Assembly (NCBI RefSeq): GCF_030161595.1
Contig: NZ_BSUM01000001.1
Location: 2,542,001 to 2,606,000 of the forward strand
From: Litorihabitans aurantiacus
Lineage (GTDB): Bacteria; Actinomycetota; Actinomycetes; Actinomycetales; Beutenbergiaceae
Direction of reading: 5' to 3'
Length of the DNA stretch: 64,000 bases
The translations under genes were made by a program, and so were the position numbers. Positions 33,269 to 42,624 of this stretch are shown in pieces. Positions within the stretch are counted from its first letter, which is position 1; each line of letters begins with the position of its first letter. The notes under the pieces were generated by a model, which was not told where the DNA came from, did not search any database, and saw nothing but the letters and a program-made list of their open reading frames with translations.

Positions 33269-35284
33269 TCAGTCCGCGACCCACCCGTCCCAGCGCGCCG
33301 CGCGCAGCGACCCGTCGGGCGTCCAGGAGTCGAACGTGACCTCGGCCTCGAGCTCCGGAGCCACCCAGACCGCCACGCGCGCCTCGGCCGCGGGGACCGG
33401 GGTCGTGAACGGTTTCGCGGCGGTGCGGTGCGGTTCCAGCCGGGCGAGCAGGTCGTCGAGCACCGCGTCCGTGAAGCCGGTGCCGACCTTGCCCACGTAC
33501 CGCAGCCCGTCGCCGTCGCGCACCCCGAGCAGGAGCGACCCGATGCCGCCCTCGCGCCGGCCCTGCCCCGGTCGCCACCCGCCGACGACGACGCGGGCCT
33601 GCCCGTGGTGCTTGACCTTGACCCAGGCGGGGCTGCGCCGGCCGGCGCGGTACGGCGAGTCGCGGCGCTTGGCCATCACGCCCTCGCCCTCGACGGCGGC
33701 CGTCGCGGCCAGCGCGTCGGCGAGGGTCCCGGGCAGCGACGGGCTGAGCAGCCACCCGGCGTCGCCCTCGTCGATACCGCCCTCGCCGGCGCCGCCCGCG
33801 CCACCGACGTCGGCGACCGGCAGGTCGAGCGCCTCCAGCACCTCGCGACGCGCATCGAGCGGATGCCCGGTGAGGTCGGCGTCGTCGAGCCGCAGCACGT
33901 CGAACACGACCAGGCGCAGCGGCGGACGGGGCGGGGTACCGCGGTCCTGCAGCGCGTGGAAGCTGGGCCGGCCGTCGCGCAGCGCGACGATCTCGGCGTC
34001 GAGCACGGCGTCGTGCCCCGCGAGCGCGTCGGGCCGGACGGCGAGCTCCGCCACCTCGGGCGTGAGATCGCGTCCGGACCGGCCCACCAGCCGGACCTCC
34101 GCGCCGGTGACGACGGCGATCGCGCGGTACCCGTCCCACTTCGGCTCGAACACCCACCGCTCGGGGAGGAGGTCCGCGTGGGTGATCGGGTCGTAGGAGG
34201 TGGCGAGCATGGGCGACGGCGCACGGGTGGGTGCGCGCCGGGCGCCCACCGCCGGGTCAGACACCCCCGTTAGCGTGATCGGCGGGTGCGGCACGCGCGG
34301 GGGCGCCTCGCCGTCGCCGCCACCCAGCAGCGCCGCGAAGAGGTCCCCGTCCTGCGCCCGCTCGAGCACCTCCCCCATCCGCAGCTGCCGCAGCCCGCCC
34401 GCCTCCACCTCCGCCCACGTGCGCGGCGCCGCCACCGACGGCTGCGAGCGCCCCCGCACCGAGTACGGCGAGACCGTGGTCTTGGCGGCGTTGTTCTGGG
34501 TGTGGTCGACGAACACCCGACCCTCGCGCAGCTGCCGCTTCATCTGCACGATCGCGAGCCGCGGCAGCTGGGCCGCCAGCGAGGCCGCCAGCTCCGCGGC
34601 GAACGCGCTTGCCGCGGCGGCGCTCACGCCCTCCAGCGCCGCGTAGAGGTGCAGGCCCTTGCTGCCGGAGGTGACGGGCACGGAGGCGAACCCGACGTCG
34701 TCGAGCAGCGCGCGTGCCGCGAGCGCCACCTCGCCGCACTCCTCGAGCCCGACGCCGGGGCCCGGATCCAGGTCGACCACCAGACGGTCGGGGCGCGTCT
34801 CGGCGTCCTCGAGCACGAGCGTGCGCCGGCCTTCCAGCACCGCCCGCGGCAGGCGCCACTGCGGCACGTGGAGCTCGATGCTGGCCATCTGCGCGCACCA
34901 CACGAGCACCGCGTCCTCGGTCGCGAGCGGGTAGGTCACGACGCGTTCGTGGTGGGAGATCGTGGCGCGCGGGACCCAGTCCGGTGTGCCGGAGTCGAGG
35001 TTCTTGGTGAAGAAGGGGTCGGCGGGCCGACCACCCGACTCGCCCGTGCCGTGCGGCCAGCGCTTGCGGGTGACGGGTCGCTCGGCCAGGTGCGGGAGCA
35101 GGACCGGCGCGATCCGCCAGTAGTACTCGACCAGCTCGGCCTTGGTCGTCGGGGCGGCGCCGTCCGGGCCGCCGCCGGGGAAGAGGACCTTGTCCGGGTT
35201 GGTCAGCCGCACCGTGCGCTCGCCGACCCGGACCGCCTGCGCCGCCCCGTGGGCGCCGCCGGCACCGTGCGCCCCCGCCGGCAC
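33269..35284 (-). CDS. ligD: ATP-dependent DNA ligase LigD (polymerase-ligase form)
   Basis: End-joining ligase of 671 aa. The N-terminal polymerase domain (about residues 20-300) has LVVDLDPGPGV with the metal-binding Asp pair and SGSKGLHLY. The C-terminal ligase domain (about 350-660) has the nucleotidyl Lys in FEPKWDGYRA and the late VMAKRRDSPYRAGRRSPAW segment. The 3'-phosphoesterase domain found in many LigD proteins is absent. GTG at 35284 shares one base with the Ku stop (TAGTG), so it is co-translated with ku. Confidence 0.93.
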   Translation of the reverse strand: MPAGAHGAGGAHGAAQAVRVGERTVRLTNPDKVLFPGGGPDGAAPTTKAELVEYYWRIAPVLLPHLAERPVTRKRWPHGTGESGGRPADPFFTKNLDSGTPDWVPRATISHHERVVTYPLATEDAVLVWCAQMASIELHVPQWRLPRAVLEGRRTLVLEDAETRPDRLVVDLDPGPGVGLEECGEVALAARALLDDVGFASVPVTSGSKGLHLYAALEGVSAAAASAFAAELAASLAAQLPRLAIVQMKRQLREGRVFVDHTQNNAAKTTVSPYSVRGRSQPSVAAPRTWAEVEAGGLRQLRMGEVLERAQDGDLFAALLGGGDGEAPPRVPHPPITLTGVSDPAVGARRAPTRAPSPMLATSYDPITHADLLPERWVFEPKWDGYRAIAVVTGAEVRLVGRSGRDLTPEVAELAVRPDALAGHDAVLDAEIVALRDGRPSFHALQDRGTPPRPPLRLVVFDVLRLDDADLTGHPLDARREVLEALDLPVADVGGAGGAGEGGIDEGDAGWLLSPSLPGTLADALAATAAVEGEGVMAKRRDSPYRAGRRSPAWVKVKHHGQARVVVGGWRPGQGRREGGIGSLLLGVRDGDGLRYVGKVGTGFTDAVLDDLLARLEPHRTAAKPFTTPVPAAEARVAVWVAPELEAEVTFDSWTPDGSLRAARWDGWVAD

Positions 35285-36210
35285 TAGGACGCCTTGGCCG
35301 GCTTCTTGGCGGGCGCCTTCGCCGAGCCCGCCTTCTTCGCGGGCGCCTTCTTCGCCGTCGACGTCTTCTTCGCGGGCGCCTTCTCCTTCTCCCCCGCACC
35401 ACCGCCGTCGCCCGTCGAGCCCGACGCCGCCTCCCGCGCCTTCTTCCGCTCCGCCACGCTCCGGCGCAGCGCGGCGACGAGGTCGACGACGTCGGCCGGC
35501 TCGTCCTCCTCCTCGACCGCGGTGAAGGACTCGCCGCCGGTCAGCTTGTCGTCGATGAGCGTGCGCAGCTGCTCGGTGTAGGTGTCGGTGAACGCGCTCG
35601 CGTCGAAGTCCTCGGCCATCGACTCCACGAGGCTCGCGGACATCGCCAGCTCCTTGTCGGAGATCTCCGGCTGCTCGTCCAGCGACTCGAACTCGGCGGC
35701 GCGGACCTCGTCCGGCCAGATCATCGTCTGCACCACGAGCACGTCACCCCGCACGCGCAGCGCCGCGAGCCGCGTCTTGTTGCGCAGCGCGAAGTGCACG
35801 ACGGCGGTGCGGTCGGTCTCCTCGAGCGTGCGGCGCAGCAGCGCGTACGCCTTCGGCGAGCGGGAGTCTGGCTCGAGGTAGTAGCTGCGGTCGAGCAGGA
35901 TCGGGTCGATCTGCTCGTTCGGGACGAACTGCAGCACCTCGATCTCGTGCTTCGCCTGGGCGGGGAGGGTCGCGAAGTCGTCGTCGGTGAGGATGACGCG
36001 CTGCCCGTCCGGCGAGTCGTAGGCTTTGGCGATCTGGTCGTAGGTGACGACCTCGCCGCACACCTCGCACCGGCGCTGGTAGCGGATGCGCCCGCCGTCC
36101 TCCGCGTGCACCTGGTGGAAGGAGACGTCGTGGTCCTCCGTGGCGGAGTACACCTTGACCGGCACGTTCACCAGGCCGAAGGCGAGGGAGCCCTTCCAGA
36201 TGCTTCGCAT
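35284..36210 (-). CDS. ku: Non-homologous end-joining protein Ku
   Basis: A 308-aa Ku homologue that binds DNA ends and recruits LigD. Family landmarks: MRSIWKGSLAFGLVNVPVKVYSA at the N-terminus, the FHQVH and RIRYQRRCEVCG region, and the IDPILLDRSYYLEPD segment. After the core, at about residue 255, a long Lys/Ala/Pro-rich tail follows, similar to the tail of TopA. The ATG at 36210 lies six bases after CACAAT. First gene of the ku-ligD operon. Confidence 0.94.
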   Translation of the reverse strand: MRSIWKGSLAFGLVNVPVKVYSATEDHDVSFHQVHAEDGGRIRYQRRCEVCGEVVTYDQIAKAYDSPDGQRVILTDDDFATLPAQAKHEIEVLQFVPNEQIDPILLDRSYYLEPDSRSPKAYALLRRTLEETDRTAVVHFALRNKTRLAALRVRGDVLVVQTMIWPDEVRAAEFESLDEQPEISDKELAMSASLVESMAEDFDASAFTDTYTEQLRTLIDDKLTGGESFTAVEEEDEPADVVDLVAALRRSVAERKKAREAASGSTGDGGGAGEKEKAPAKKTSTAKKAPAKKAGSAKAPAKKPAKAS

Positions 36211-36271
36211 CGGGCCATTGTGGCGCGGCGGGCCCGCGAGGGGAACGGGTGCGTCGGCCCCCTCGGCGTCG

Positions 36272-36709
36272 TCAGGCGGCCGCGGCCCTGCGCACCAGCG
36301 CGCGGAGCGTCTCCTCCACCTCGTCGGTCCACTCCACGACGGCGAAGCTCGTCGGCCACATCGCACCGTCGTCGAGCGTGGCGACGTCGGCGAAGTTGAC
36401 CGTCGCGTAGCGCGAGTCGAACTTCGAGGCCTGCTGCACGAACGTCACGACGGTGCCGTCCTTCGCGTAGGACGGAAACCCGTACCAGGTCCGCGGATCG
36501 AGGTGCGGCGCCTCCTGGGTCACGACCACGTGGTAGCGCTCGGCCAGCACCCGGTCGAAGCCCTCCAGGCCGGCGATCGCGTCCAGGCAGGCCTGGAGCT
36601 CCTTGGCCTTCTTCGCCGCACCCTTGAGGCCCTTGCCCTCCTTGAGCTCGGCGGCACGCTGCTTCATCGCCGCCCGTTCGGCCTCGCTGAACCCGCTCGC
36701 CTCGGTCAT
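36272..36709 (-). CDS. DUF1801 (YdhG-like) protein
   Basis: A 145-aa soluble protein of a family common in actinobacteria. An N-terminal helix of charged residues (AEERAAMKQR type) precedes the compact domain with APHLDPRTWYGFPSYAKDG and LDDGAMWPTSFAVVEWTDEVEE. Relatives have been linked to iron handling, but no activity is firm. The ATG at 36709 has AGGAGGAGAGG just before it. It is upstream of, and on the same strand as, ku, 61 bp away. Confidence 0.78.
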   Translation of the reverse strand: MTEASGFSEAERAAMKQRAAELKEGKGLKGAAKKAKELQACLDAIAGLEGFDRVLAERYHVVVTQEAPHLDPRTWYGFPSYAKDGTVVTFVQQASKFDSRYATVNFADVATLDDGAMWPTSFAVVEWTDEVEETLRALVRRAAAA

Positions 36710-36840
36710 GATCCTCTCCTCCTCACCCGCCGGCCCTGCGCCGGTGCCGTGGCAGCAGTCTGACCCCTCGCGCCCTCCGACGCACCCGTCGAGCCCCACC
36801 CCTTGACCCTTACGCGACGTGAGGGCCTAGCGTCCCCGGC

Positions 36841-37740
36841 ATGACGATCACCGTGCTCGACACCGCCACCGGCATGAGGGACGTCCTCGACGCCCCCGCA
36901 CCCGACCGCCCCGACCTCCTGCGAGAGATGGTCCGGCCCGCCGCCGGCATGTACCGGTACTTCCCCGGCGAGGTGGACCTCGCTGCGATGCACGCGCAGT
37001 CCTTCGGCTTCCCGCTCGACCGCAGCACCGACGTCGTGCGGCAGGCGCTCACGGCCCTGCGGGAGGCCGACGCGTGGGCCCGCGTCGAGCGGGCGCTGCA
37101 GGACGCCGTCGCCGTCCAGACCCGCGCCCTCCCCGGGATCACGGTCCCCGACCTCACCGTGCTGATGGTGCTCGGCGACCCGGACGACACCTACTTCACC
37201 GACACCGTGGACGGCTTCAGCGGCAACGGCAGCGCGACCGGCTACCTCGCCCTCACGCTGTGGCCCACGCCGGGCAACCTCGAGCGTCTCGAGGCCGTCG
37301 CCGTGCACGAGCTGCACCACAACCTGCGCTACGCCCCGGGCGGCGTCGTGTGGGACCCGGGCAGCGTCGTCGTGGGCGAGCAGGTCGTCTCGGAGGGTCT
37401 GGCCGACGCGTTCGCGCGGCACCTGTACGGCAAGGCGGGCTACACGCCGTTCGGCGTCCCCCACCTGCGCGACGACGCCGTCCTCGAGCGCGTCACCGCC
37501 GGGCTCGAGGTCCCCGGCATGCACCACTTCGTGGCGTGGGTGCACGGAGACGCGGCCGCGCGTCGGTTCGGCGCGGAGCCGGTGGGGCTGCCGACCGGCG
37601 CGGGCTACGCCGTCGGCAACCGGCTGGTGGACGCCTACCTCGAGGCGACCGGGACGGGCGTCCTGGAGACGCTGCACGTGCCGAGCCGCGAGGTGATCGA
37701 CGTCGCTCTCGCGCACCTCGGGCTCACCTGCCCGTCCTGA
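36841..37740 (+). CDS. DUF2268 putative zinc protease
   Basis: A 299-aa protein with an AVHELHHNLRY motif at about residue 160, the HExxH of gluzincin-type metalloproteases, and VVSEGLADAFARHLYG as the expected third-ligand region. It lacks a signal peptide, so it should be cytoplasmic. The ATG is seven bases after TAGCGT (leaderless). It is convergent with the TipA-like regulator gene, six bases apart. Substrate unknown. Confidence 0.85.
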   Translation: MTITVLDTATGMRDVLDAPAPDRPDLLREMVRPAAGMYRYFPGEVDLAAMHAQSFGFPLDRSTDVVRQALTALREADAWARVERALQDAVAVQTRALPGITVPDLTVLMVLGDPDDTYFTDTVDGFSGNGSATGYLALTLWPTPGNLERLEAVAVHELHHNLRYAPGGVVWDPGSVVVGEQVVSEGLADAFARHLYGKAGYTPFGVPHLRDDAVLERVTAGLEVPGMHHFVAWVHGDAAARRFGAEPVGLPTGAGYAVGNRLVDAYLEATGTGVLETLHVPSREVIDVALAHLGLTCPS

Positions 37741-37746
37741 GCGGTG

Positions 37747-38538
37747 CTACCCCCACGTCGCCGCGTCGGGGTCGAGGCCCCGCGCGCGGGCGGCGGCCTC
37801 GACGGCGTCGCGCAGCCACGCCGTCAGCCCCTCCTGGACCTCCTCGAACGTCACCGACCACCCCGGCTCCGCCACGTACATCCGTGCCATCAGCACGTGC
37901 ATCGACGGCGTGACGTGGAAGAACTCCCCCATCGCCTCGCGGTGCCGCTCGGCGAGCGCGACCGCCCGCGCGTCGGTCGGCCCGACGCCGTCGGTGCGCG
38001 CCCGCGCCATGTCCGCGAGGACCTCCCGCGTCGCGTCCACGACGGCGCGCCACGCCTGGGCGTCCCGGCCCGCCGACCGCTCGGCGTACTCCGCCCACTG
38101 CGCGCTGTCGCCCCAGCGCTCGCGCGCCGCGCCCGACCACGCGGGGTCCCACCCGGGGCCGAACACCGCGGTGGTGTCCTCGGCGGACAGGAGGATGCCG
38201 CGCTCGTCGGCCGCGAGGAGGGTGTCGACGGCGTCGACCACCTCCTGCAGCCGCGCGATCCGCGCGAGCGTCGCCTCGCGCCGTCGCACCAGCTCGGACC
38301 GGCGCACCCGGGCGTCGGCCGCCAGGAGGGCGGGGACGTCCGCCAGCGGGACGCCGAGGTCCCGCAGCAGCAGCACGCGCCGGGCGCGCGCGACGTCGGC
38401 CGGCAGGTAGGTGCGGTAGCCGCCCGCGGTGCGCTCGGACGGCCGGACCACACCGAGCTCGTCCCAGTGGTGCAGCGTCCGCACGCTCACGCCCAGATCG
38501 GCGGCCACGTGGCCGACCGTGCGCCCGTCCTGCGTCAT
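37747..38538 (-). CDS. MerR-family regulator with TipAS-like domain
   Basis: A 263-aa regulator. The MerR winged helix (VGHVAADLGVSVRTLHHWDELG, then VRPSERTAGGYRTY) is followed by a coiled-coil dimerisation helix (residues 75-115) and a TipAS-type antibiotic-recognition domain (about 140-260). Known TipA proteins sense thiopeptides. Its ATG overlaps the stop of the peptidase gene as TGATG, so it is translated with the peptidase and MFS exporter or at least the peptidase. Confidence 0.87.
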   Translation of the reverse strand: MTQDGRTVGHVAADLGVSVRTLHHWDELGVVRPSERTAGGYRTYLPADVARARRVLLLRDLGVPLADVPALLAADARVRRSELVRRREATLARIARLQEVVDAVDTLLAADERGILLSAEDTTAVFGPGWDPAWSGAARERWGDSAQWAEYAERSAGRDAQAWRAVVDATREVLADMARARTDGVGPTDARAVALAERHREAMGEFFHVTPSMHVLMARMYVAEPGWSVTFEEVQEGLTAWLRDAVEAAARARGLDPDAATWG

Positions 38539-39980
38539 CAGCCCTGCAGCAGGCGGGTGTAGAAGCGCACGCCCGCCACCAGGCTGGACGCGGCCACCTG
38601 CTCGTCGACACCGTGGATCGAGGCCCGCTGCGCCGCCGTCATCCGCAGCGGTGAGAAGCGGTAGATCGCGTCGGCGATCCGGGCCACGTGGCGCGCGTCG
38701 CTCACGGCGAGCATCGTGTAGGGCGCCACGACGGCGTCCGGGTAGGCGTGCGTCACCGCATCGCTCACCAGGGCCCAGCGCTCGTCGTCGAGGGGCGAGG
38801 CGGGCGTCGGCTCGCTCGCCTCCAGCACGCGCACGCTCGCCGTCGGGCCGCCGTGCCCACCGGGCCCACCCCTCCCGACGGCGCGACGCACCACCCGCTC
38901 GACGTGCGCCGTCGCCTCCGCCACGCTCGAGGAGGTCGCGACGCGCATGTTCACGACGGCGCTCGCGCGCGCCGCGATCACGTTCGGGGCCGCGGACCCG
39001 CGCAGCACGGTCGGCGTCGTCGTGGTGCGCACCATCGCGGCGATCTCGCCGCCGAGCAGCGGCAGCACGCGCGCCAGCGCCGTGCGCAGCGTGCCCGCGC
39101 GGCGCAGCAGGGCCCCGAGCGGGGCGGGCACGTGGGGTGCGACGGCGTCGAACATCGCCACGGTCACGTCGTCGACGACGGCGGGGTGCGGCCGGCGCTC
39201 GAGCGCCTCCAGCGCGCGGCCGAGGGCGGCGACGACGCCGCGGCGCGGGGGCGTGGAGGCGTGCGCGGCGCGGCGGGGATCGCCGTCGACCACGACCTCG
39301 AGCGTCACCACACCCTTCTCCGCGACGCCGACGGCCGCCATCGGGCGCCGCAGCCCGGGGAACGCACCGGTCACGACGGCGCCGCCCTCGTCGATCACGA
39401 GCGCGGGACGCACGCCGCGCGAGCGCAGGAGGTCGACGGCGGCCGCCGCGGACGGCCCGTCGCGCTCCTCGTCCGCGCCGAGCAGGATCCAGAGGTCGGC
39501 GTCCGGGCGCCAGCCGGCCGCGAGGAGGTCCTCGACCGCCTCCAGCGTGACGAGCAGGGCGCCCTTGTCGTCCAGCGTGCCGCGGCCGTGGACGGTGAGG
39601 TCGTCCGTGTCACCTGTGCCGCCCGTGATCGCGCCGACGAACGGGTCGTGCGACCAGCCGGCGTCGGCCCAGCCCTCGCGCGGCGCGGGGACGACGTCCT
39701 GGTGCGCCATGAGCACGACCGGGCCGAGCGCCGTCGCGCCCCTTGCCGCGCTCGCGCCGCCCGGGACGCGCAGGAGCAGACCGGCGCGCCCGACGACGTC
39801 GACCTCCGCCGCGGCCCACGTGCGCGGGTAGAGCTCGGCGAGCAGCGCGCGGAGCTCCGCGAAGACGCGGGCGTCCTGCGGGCCGAGCGGACCGCCGTCG
39901 GGCGTGATCGTGGGGATGCGGACCATGCGCGCGAGGCGCTGCGCCAGGTGGCGGGCTCGTGCGGCGTCGTCGGCGCTCAT
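38538..39980 (-). CDS. M20 family metallopeptidase
   Basis: A 480-aa zinc hydrolase. Metal-binding motifs are VLMAHQDVVPAP (His and Asp), GRGTLDDKG (bridging Asp) and GADEERDG (catalytic Glu pair). The dimerisation lid is in the middle, and the C-terminal SIHGVDEQVAASSLVAG supplies the last metal ligand. Relatives include carboxypeptidase G2-like and aminoacylase enzymes; substrate unknown. It is downstream of the MFS gene and overlaps the TipA-like gene. Confidence 0.87.
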   Translation of the reverse strand: MSADDAARARHLAQRLARMVRIPTITPDGGPLGPQDARVFAELRALLAELYPRTWAAAEVDVVGRAGLLLRVPGGASAARGATALGPVVLMAHQDVVPAPREGWADAGWSHDPFVGAITGGTGDTDDLTVHGRGTLDDKGALLVTLEAVEDLLAAGWRPDADLWILLGADEERDGPSAAAAVDLLRSRGVRPALVIDEGGAVVTGAFPGLRRPMAAVGVAEKGVVTLEVVVDGDPRRAAHASTPPRRGVVAALGRALEALERRPHPAVVDDVTVAMFDAVAPHVPAPLGALLRRAGTLRTALARVLPLLGGEIAAMVRTTTTPTVLRGSAAPNVIAARASAVVNMRVATSSSVAEATAHVERVVRRAVGRGGPGGHGGPTASVRVLEASEPTPASPLDDERWALVSDAVTHAYPDAVVAPYTMLAVSDARHVARIADAIYRFSPLRMTAAQRASIHGVDEQVAASSLVAGVRFYTRLLQG

Positions 39981-39993
39981 GGGCTCCAGCCTC

Positions 39994-41519
39994 TCAGGCG
40001 ACCGCGTCGGCAGGCACGGACGTGAACGCGACCCGCGGCACGGTCAGGAGGGCGATCAGCGCGAGCACCGCCGTCCCGCCGCAGATCGCCCAGACCGTGA
40101 CGTAGCCGCTCAGGGGCGCGGCCGTGACGCCGTCGGCCGCGGGCGAGGACGCGCCGCCGGCGAGCGCGAGCGCGAAGACCGAGCTGGCGAACGACCCGCC
40201 CACCGTCTTCGTGGTGTTGGTCAGGCCGGTGGCCATGCCGGTGCTCGAGGCGGGGGCGGCTGCCGCCGCGGCCGCGGGCAGCGCCGCCACCAGCGCCCCC
40301 GAGCCGAGACCCGCGACCACCATGCACGAGGCCACCGACACCGCGGAGCCGTGCAGGCCGATGAGCGCGAGGTAGCCGGTGGCCACCAGTGCGGACGCGC
40401 CGATCAGCACGAGCCGCGGCGTCAGCGCGGTCGACAGCCGCGAGAACAGGGCGGCCCCGACGAGCAGGCTGAGCACGTAGGCACCGATGAGGTAGGACGC
40501 GGTCGCCGACGTCAGGCCGAGCCCGTGCCCGTGCACGGCCGGATCGGTGCGCGCGAACGTGGACAGCGGCCCCTGCGCGCCGAGCACGCTGACGCCGAAC
40601 AGGCCCGCGGTGAGGAAGACGGGCCAGAGCGTCGGGCGGCGCACGAGCGCGATGTCGATGAGCGGGGCGGCGGTGCGCTGCTCGAGCCGGACGAAGATCG
40701 CACCGAGCGCGAGCCCGACGGCGACGAGGAGGCCGACCCAGATCGTGACGCCGTCGAGGCGGACGAGGCTGAGGCCGCCGGTGACCGCCAGGAGCGCGAG
40801 CGAGAGCACGACGGCGCCGCGCACGTCGATCGTGGGGTGGCGGTCGCGTTCGCCGTCGTGGGTGGCGGGGACGTCGGCCGGGACCAGGCGCCACACGACG
40901 GCGAGGGCCGCCGTCACGAGCAGCGCGGGCACGGCGAGCACGATCGTGAGGCGGTCGGCGAGCAGCGTGCCGAGCTGGCCGGCCACCAGCGCGCCACCGA
41001 TCGCGCCGGCCTGGAGCGCGACGACGATGACGCCTGTCGCGCGGCGCGTGGTGGCCGGGACGTCGGCGCTCGGGTCGGTGGCGGCGAGGCGGCGGGCGCG
41101 GCCGTAGATGATCGCGACGTTGAGCGGCAGCCACGCGACGTAGAACCCCTGCAGCGCCCACGCGACCAGGAACGTCGCGAAGGTGGGGGCGAGCGCGACC
41201 GCCCAGGAGGCGACCGCCGTCACCACGAGGCTGGCGAGCAGCACGCGCCGGTGGCCGAGGAGGTCGCCGAGCCGCGCGAGCACCGGCACCACGAGCGCGG
41301 AGACGAGGAGCTGGAGCGCCTCGAGCCAGTTGACGTCGGCGTCGGTGATCGTCAGGCGGCGCGCGACATCGGTGAACAGGGGCGTGTAGTAGCCCTGCAG
41401 CACGCCCGAGGTGATCTCGACGACGACGAGCGCGCCGACGACGCCGCCCGCGATCCGGGTGGCGCGGGAGGTTCGGGGGCGCGGGTGGTGCCGGGTGCGC
41501 GGCGGTGCGGTGCGGCCAT
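39994..41519 (-). CDS. MFS transporter, DHA2-like, with probable frameshift near the start
   Basis: An integral membrane protein with about 14 membrane helices, like the multidrug or DHA2 MFS group, repaired length about 508 aa. The well-conserved part starts at IAGGVVGALVVVEITSGVLQG. No start codon lies in that frame nearby: a natural ATG at 41519 (MAAPHRRAPGTTRAPEP) is in the frame one base off. Adding one base at about 41461 joins them. The TipA-like regulator, peptidase and this exporter form one operon, hinting at drug or peptide export. Confidence 0.82.
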
Positions 41520-41636
41520 GCCGCCGATCCTGGCACCACGGCCCCCGCGCCGCGCGCCCAGCGCGGTACGCGGCCCCGTCACCCCGCCACTCCCCCGTCC
41601 CGCCGGTCCCGCACCGCCACTCACGGCACCCACTCA

Positions 41637-41686
41637 CCGAGTTCGGGGCCGCCCTCGCCGAACTCGGCGCGAAAGCCCGAACTCGG
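41637..41686. repeat. Three CCGARYTCGG palindromes at 21 and 19 bp spacing
   Basis: CCGAGTTCGG (41637-41646), CCGAACTCGG (41658-41667) and CCGAACTCGG (41677-41686). The first pair can form a 10-bp stem. The spacing is close to two helical turns. It lies upstream of the MFS gene and before the Doc relic, in the 535-bp stretch between 41520 and 42054, which has no intact gene. Confidence 0.65.
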
Positions 41687-41740
41687 CGCAACGCACCCGG
41701 GTCCAACCACCTGCACGGTCGACCTGCTCGACCGGCTCGG

Positions 41741-41950
41741 ATCGTGACGACCCACCTCGGCAGCGAGGATCGGCACGACCTGGTCGCGCCCCCCGACGTG
41801 GGTCTCGTACGCGACGACCCGCTCGTCGACGGCAACGAACGGCTCGGCTGCCTCGCCGTCGTCGTACTCTGCGGGCTGAACGGCCAGGAGATCGATACGC
41901 CCGACGACCCCGCGTACGACTCAGCAGCCGGTCGCCCGACGGGCGCACGT
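41741..41950 (+). pseudogene. Relic of a Doc/Fic-family toxin
   Basis: Translation of the plus strand gives DDPLVDGNERLGCLAVV, then LCGLNGQEIDTPDDPAYD, a clear match to the end of the Doc (death on curing) fold, whose core motif is HxFxDGNKRxG. Here His is Asp and Lys is Glu, so the active site is lost. There is no proper N-terminus and no stop of its own. It is evidently a decayed toxin gene next to a living toxin-antitoxin pair. Confidence 0.7.
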
Positions 41951-41974
41951 CACCCGACGCACCCCGGCGCGGCA

Positions 41975-42011
41975 CCGCGACCTCGGCGGCGCCTCCCCGC
42001 CGAGGTCGCGG
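41975..42011. terminator. Strong hairpin after the PIN toxin gene
   Basis: CCGCGACCTCGGCGG and CCGCCGAGGTCGCGG form a perfect 15-bp stem with a 7-base loop, 44 bp beyond the PIN gene's end. Probably the terminator of the toxin-antitoxin operon. Confidence 0.65.
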
Positions 42012-42054
42012 AGGTGCACGACGACGGAGCCCTCGTTCTCGGACACCTGACGAC

Positions 42055-42624
42055 CTACGAGCCTCCGCGGCTGTCGAGCAATGGACTCACGGCACGAGCA
42101 AATCCGGGGACGCCCGCGCGGCCCAGGCTGATCAGAACGTCGTGGACGTCCATCGGTGGATGTCGCATCGCCGCGGCCTGCTGGCGCACGAGATCGATGC
42201 ACTCCACCTCGTACAGATCGACCTGTGCAAGGAGGAAGTCGTCCGGGTGGACCACCTCGACGCCCTCGGGCATGGCGGCCGTCGGGAAGTCCCGGACATT
42301 GAACGTGACGAGAACGTCGGCACGCCCCATCGCCGCCGCGGCCGCCACGTGGCGGTCGTCCGGGTCGGGAAGTTCGAGCCCGGACGTCATCGCCTCGTAC
42401 CCGGTGACGCCGGCGTCCGGGAATGCTTCCCCCATTACACGGAACCGCCGCCGCACCCGTGACGGCGCCAGGTCGGGGTGCACGCGCATCACGGCACGCT
42501 CCGCCTCGTCGAGGACCTCGTTCGACCACAGCGGCCGGAAGAGCCCACGCTCAGCCGCACCGAGCAGAGTGTCGGCGAGTGACGCTGGGACCAGCGCACA
42601 GGCGTCGAGGAAGGCGGCGAACAT
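42055..42624 (-). CDS. PIN-domain toxin (VapC-like)
   Basis: A 189-aa PIN-domain protein, a putative ribonuclease toxin. The acidic metal-binding residues appear as AFLDACAL at the N-terminus, the ELPDPDDRHVAAAAAMG stretch and FNVRDF. Its ATG overlaps the antitoxin stop as TGATG. Longer than a typical 130-aa VapC because of a C-terminal extension of about 50 residues. It probably targets RNA when free of its partner. Confidence 0.83.
   Translation of the reverse strand: MFAAFLDACALVPASLADTLLGAAERGLFRPLWSNEVLDEAERAVMRVHPDLAPSRVRRRFRVMGEAFPDAGVTGYEAMTSGLELPDPDDRHVAAAAAMGRADVLVTFNVRDFPTAAMPEGVEVVHPDDFLLAQVDLYEVECIDLVRQQAAAMRHPPMDVHDVLISLGRAGVPGFARAVSPLLDSRGGS

Noticed and set aside
41637-41686. 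A CRISPR array
   Set aside because: Three short palindromes with no unique spacers of normal size, and no cas genes in the window.
39904-42462. An 852-codon plus-strand frame across the MFS gene and the toxin island
   Set aside because: Highly charged low-complexity translation overlapping several supported genes.
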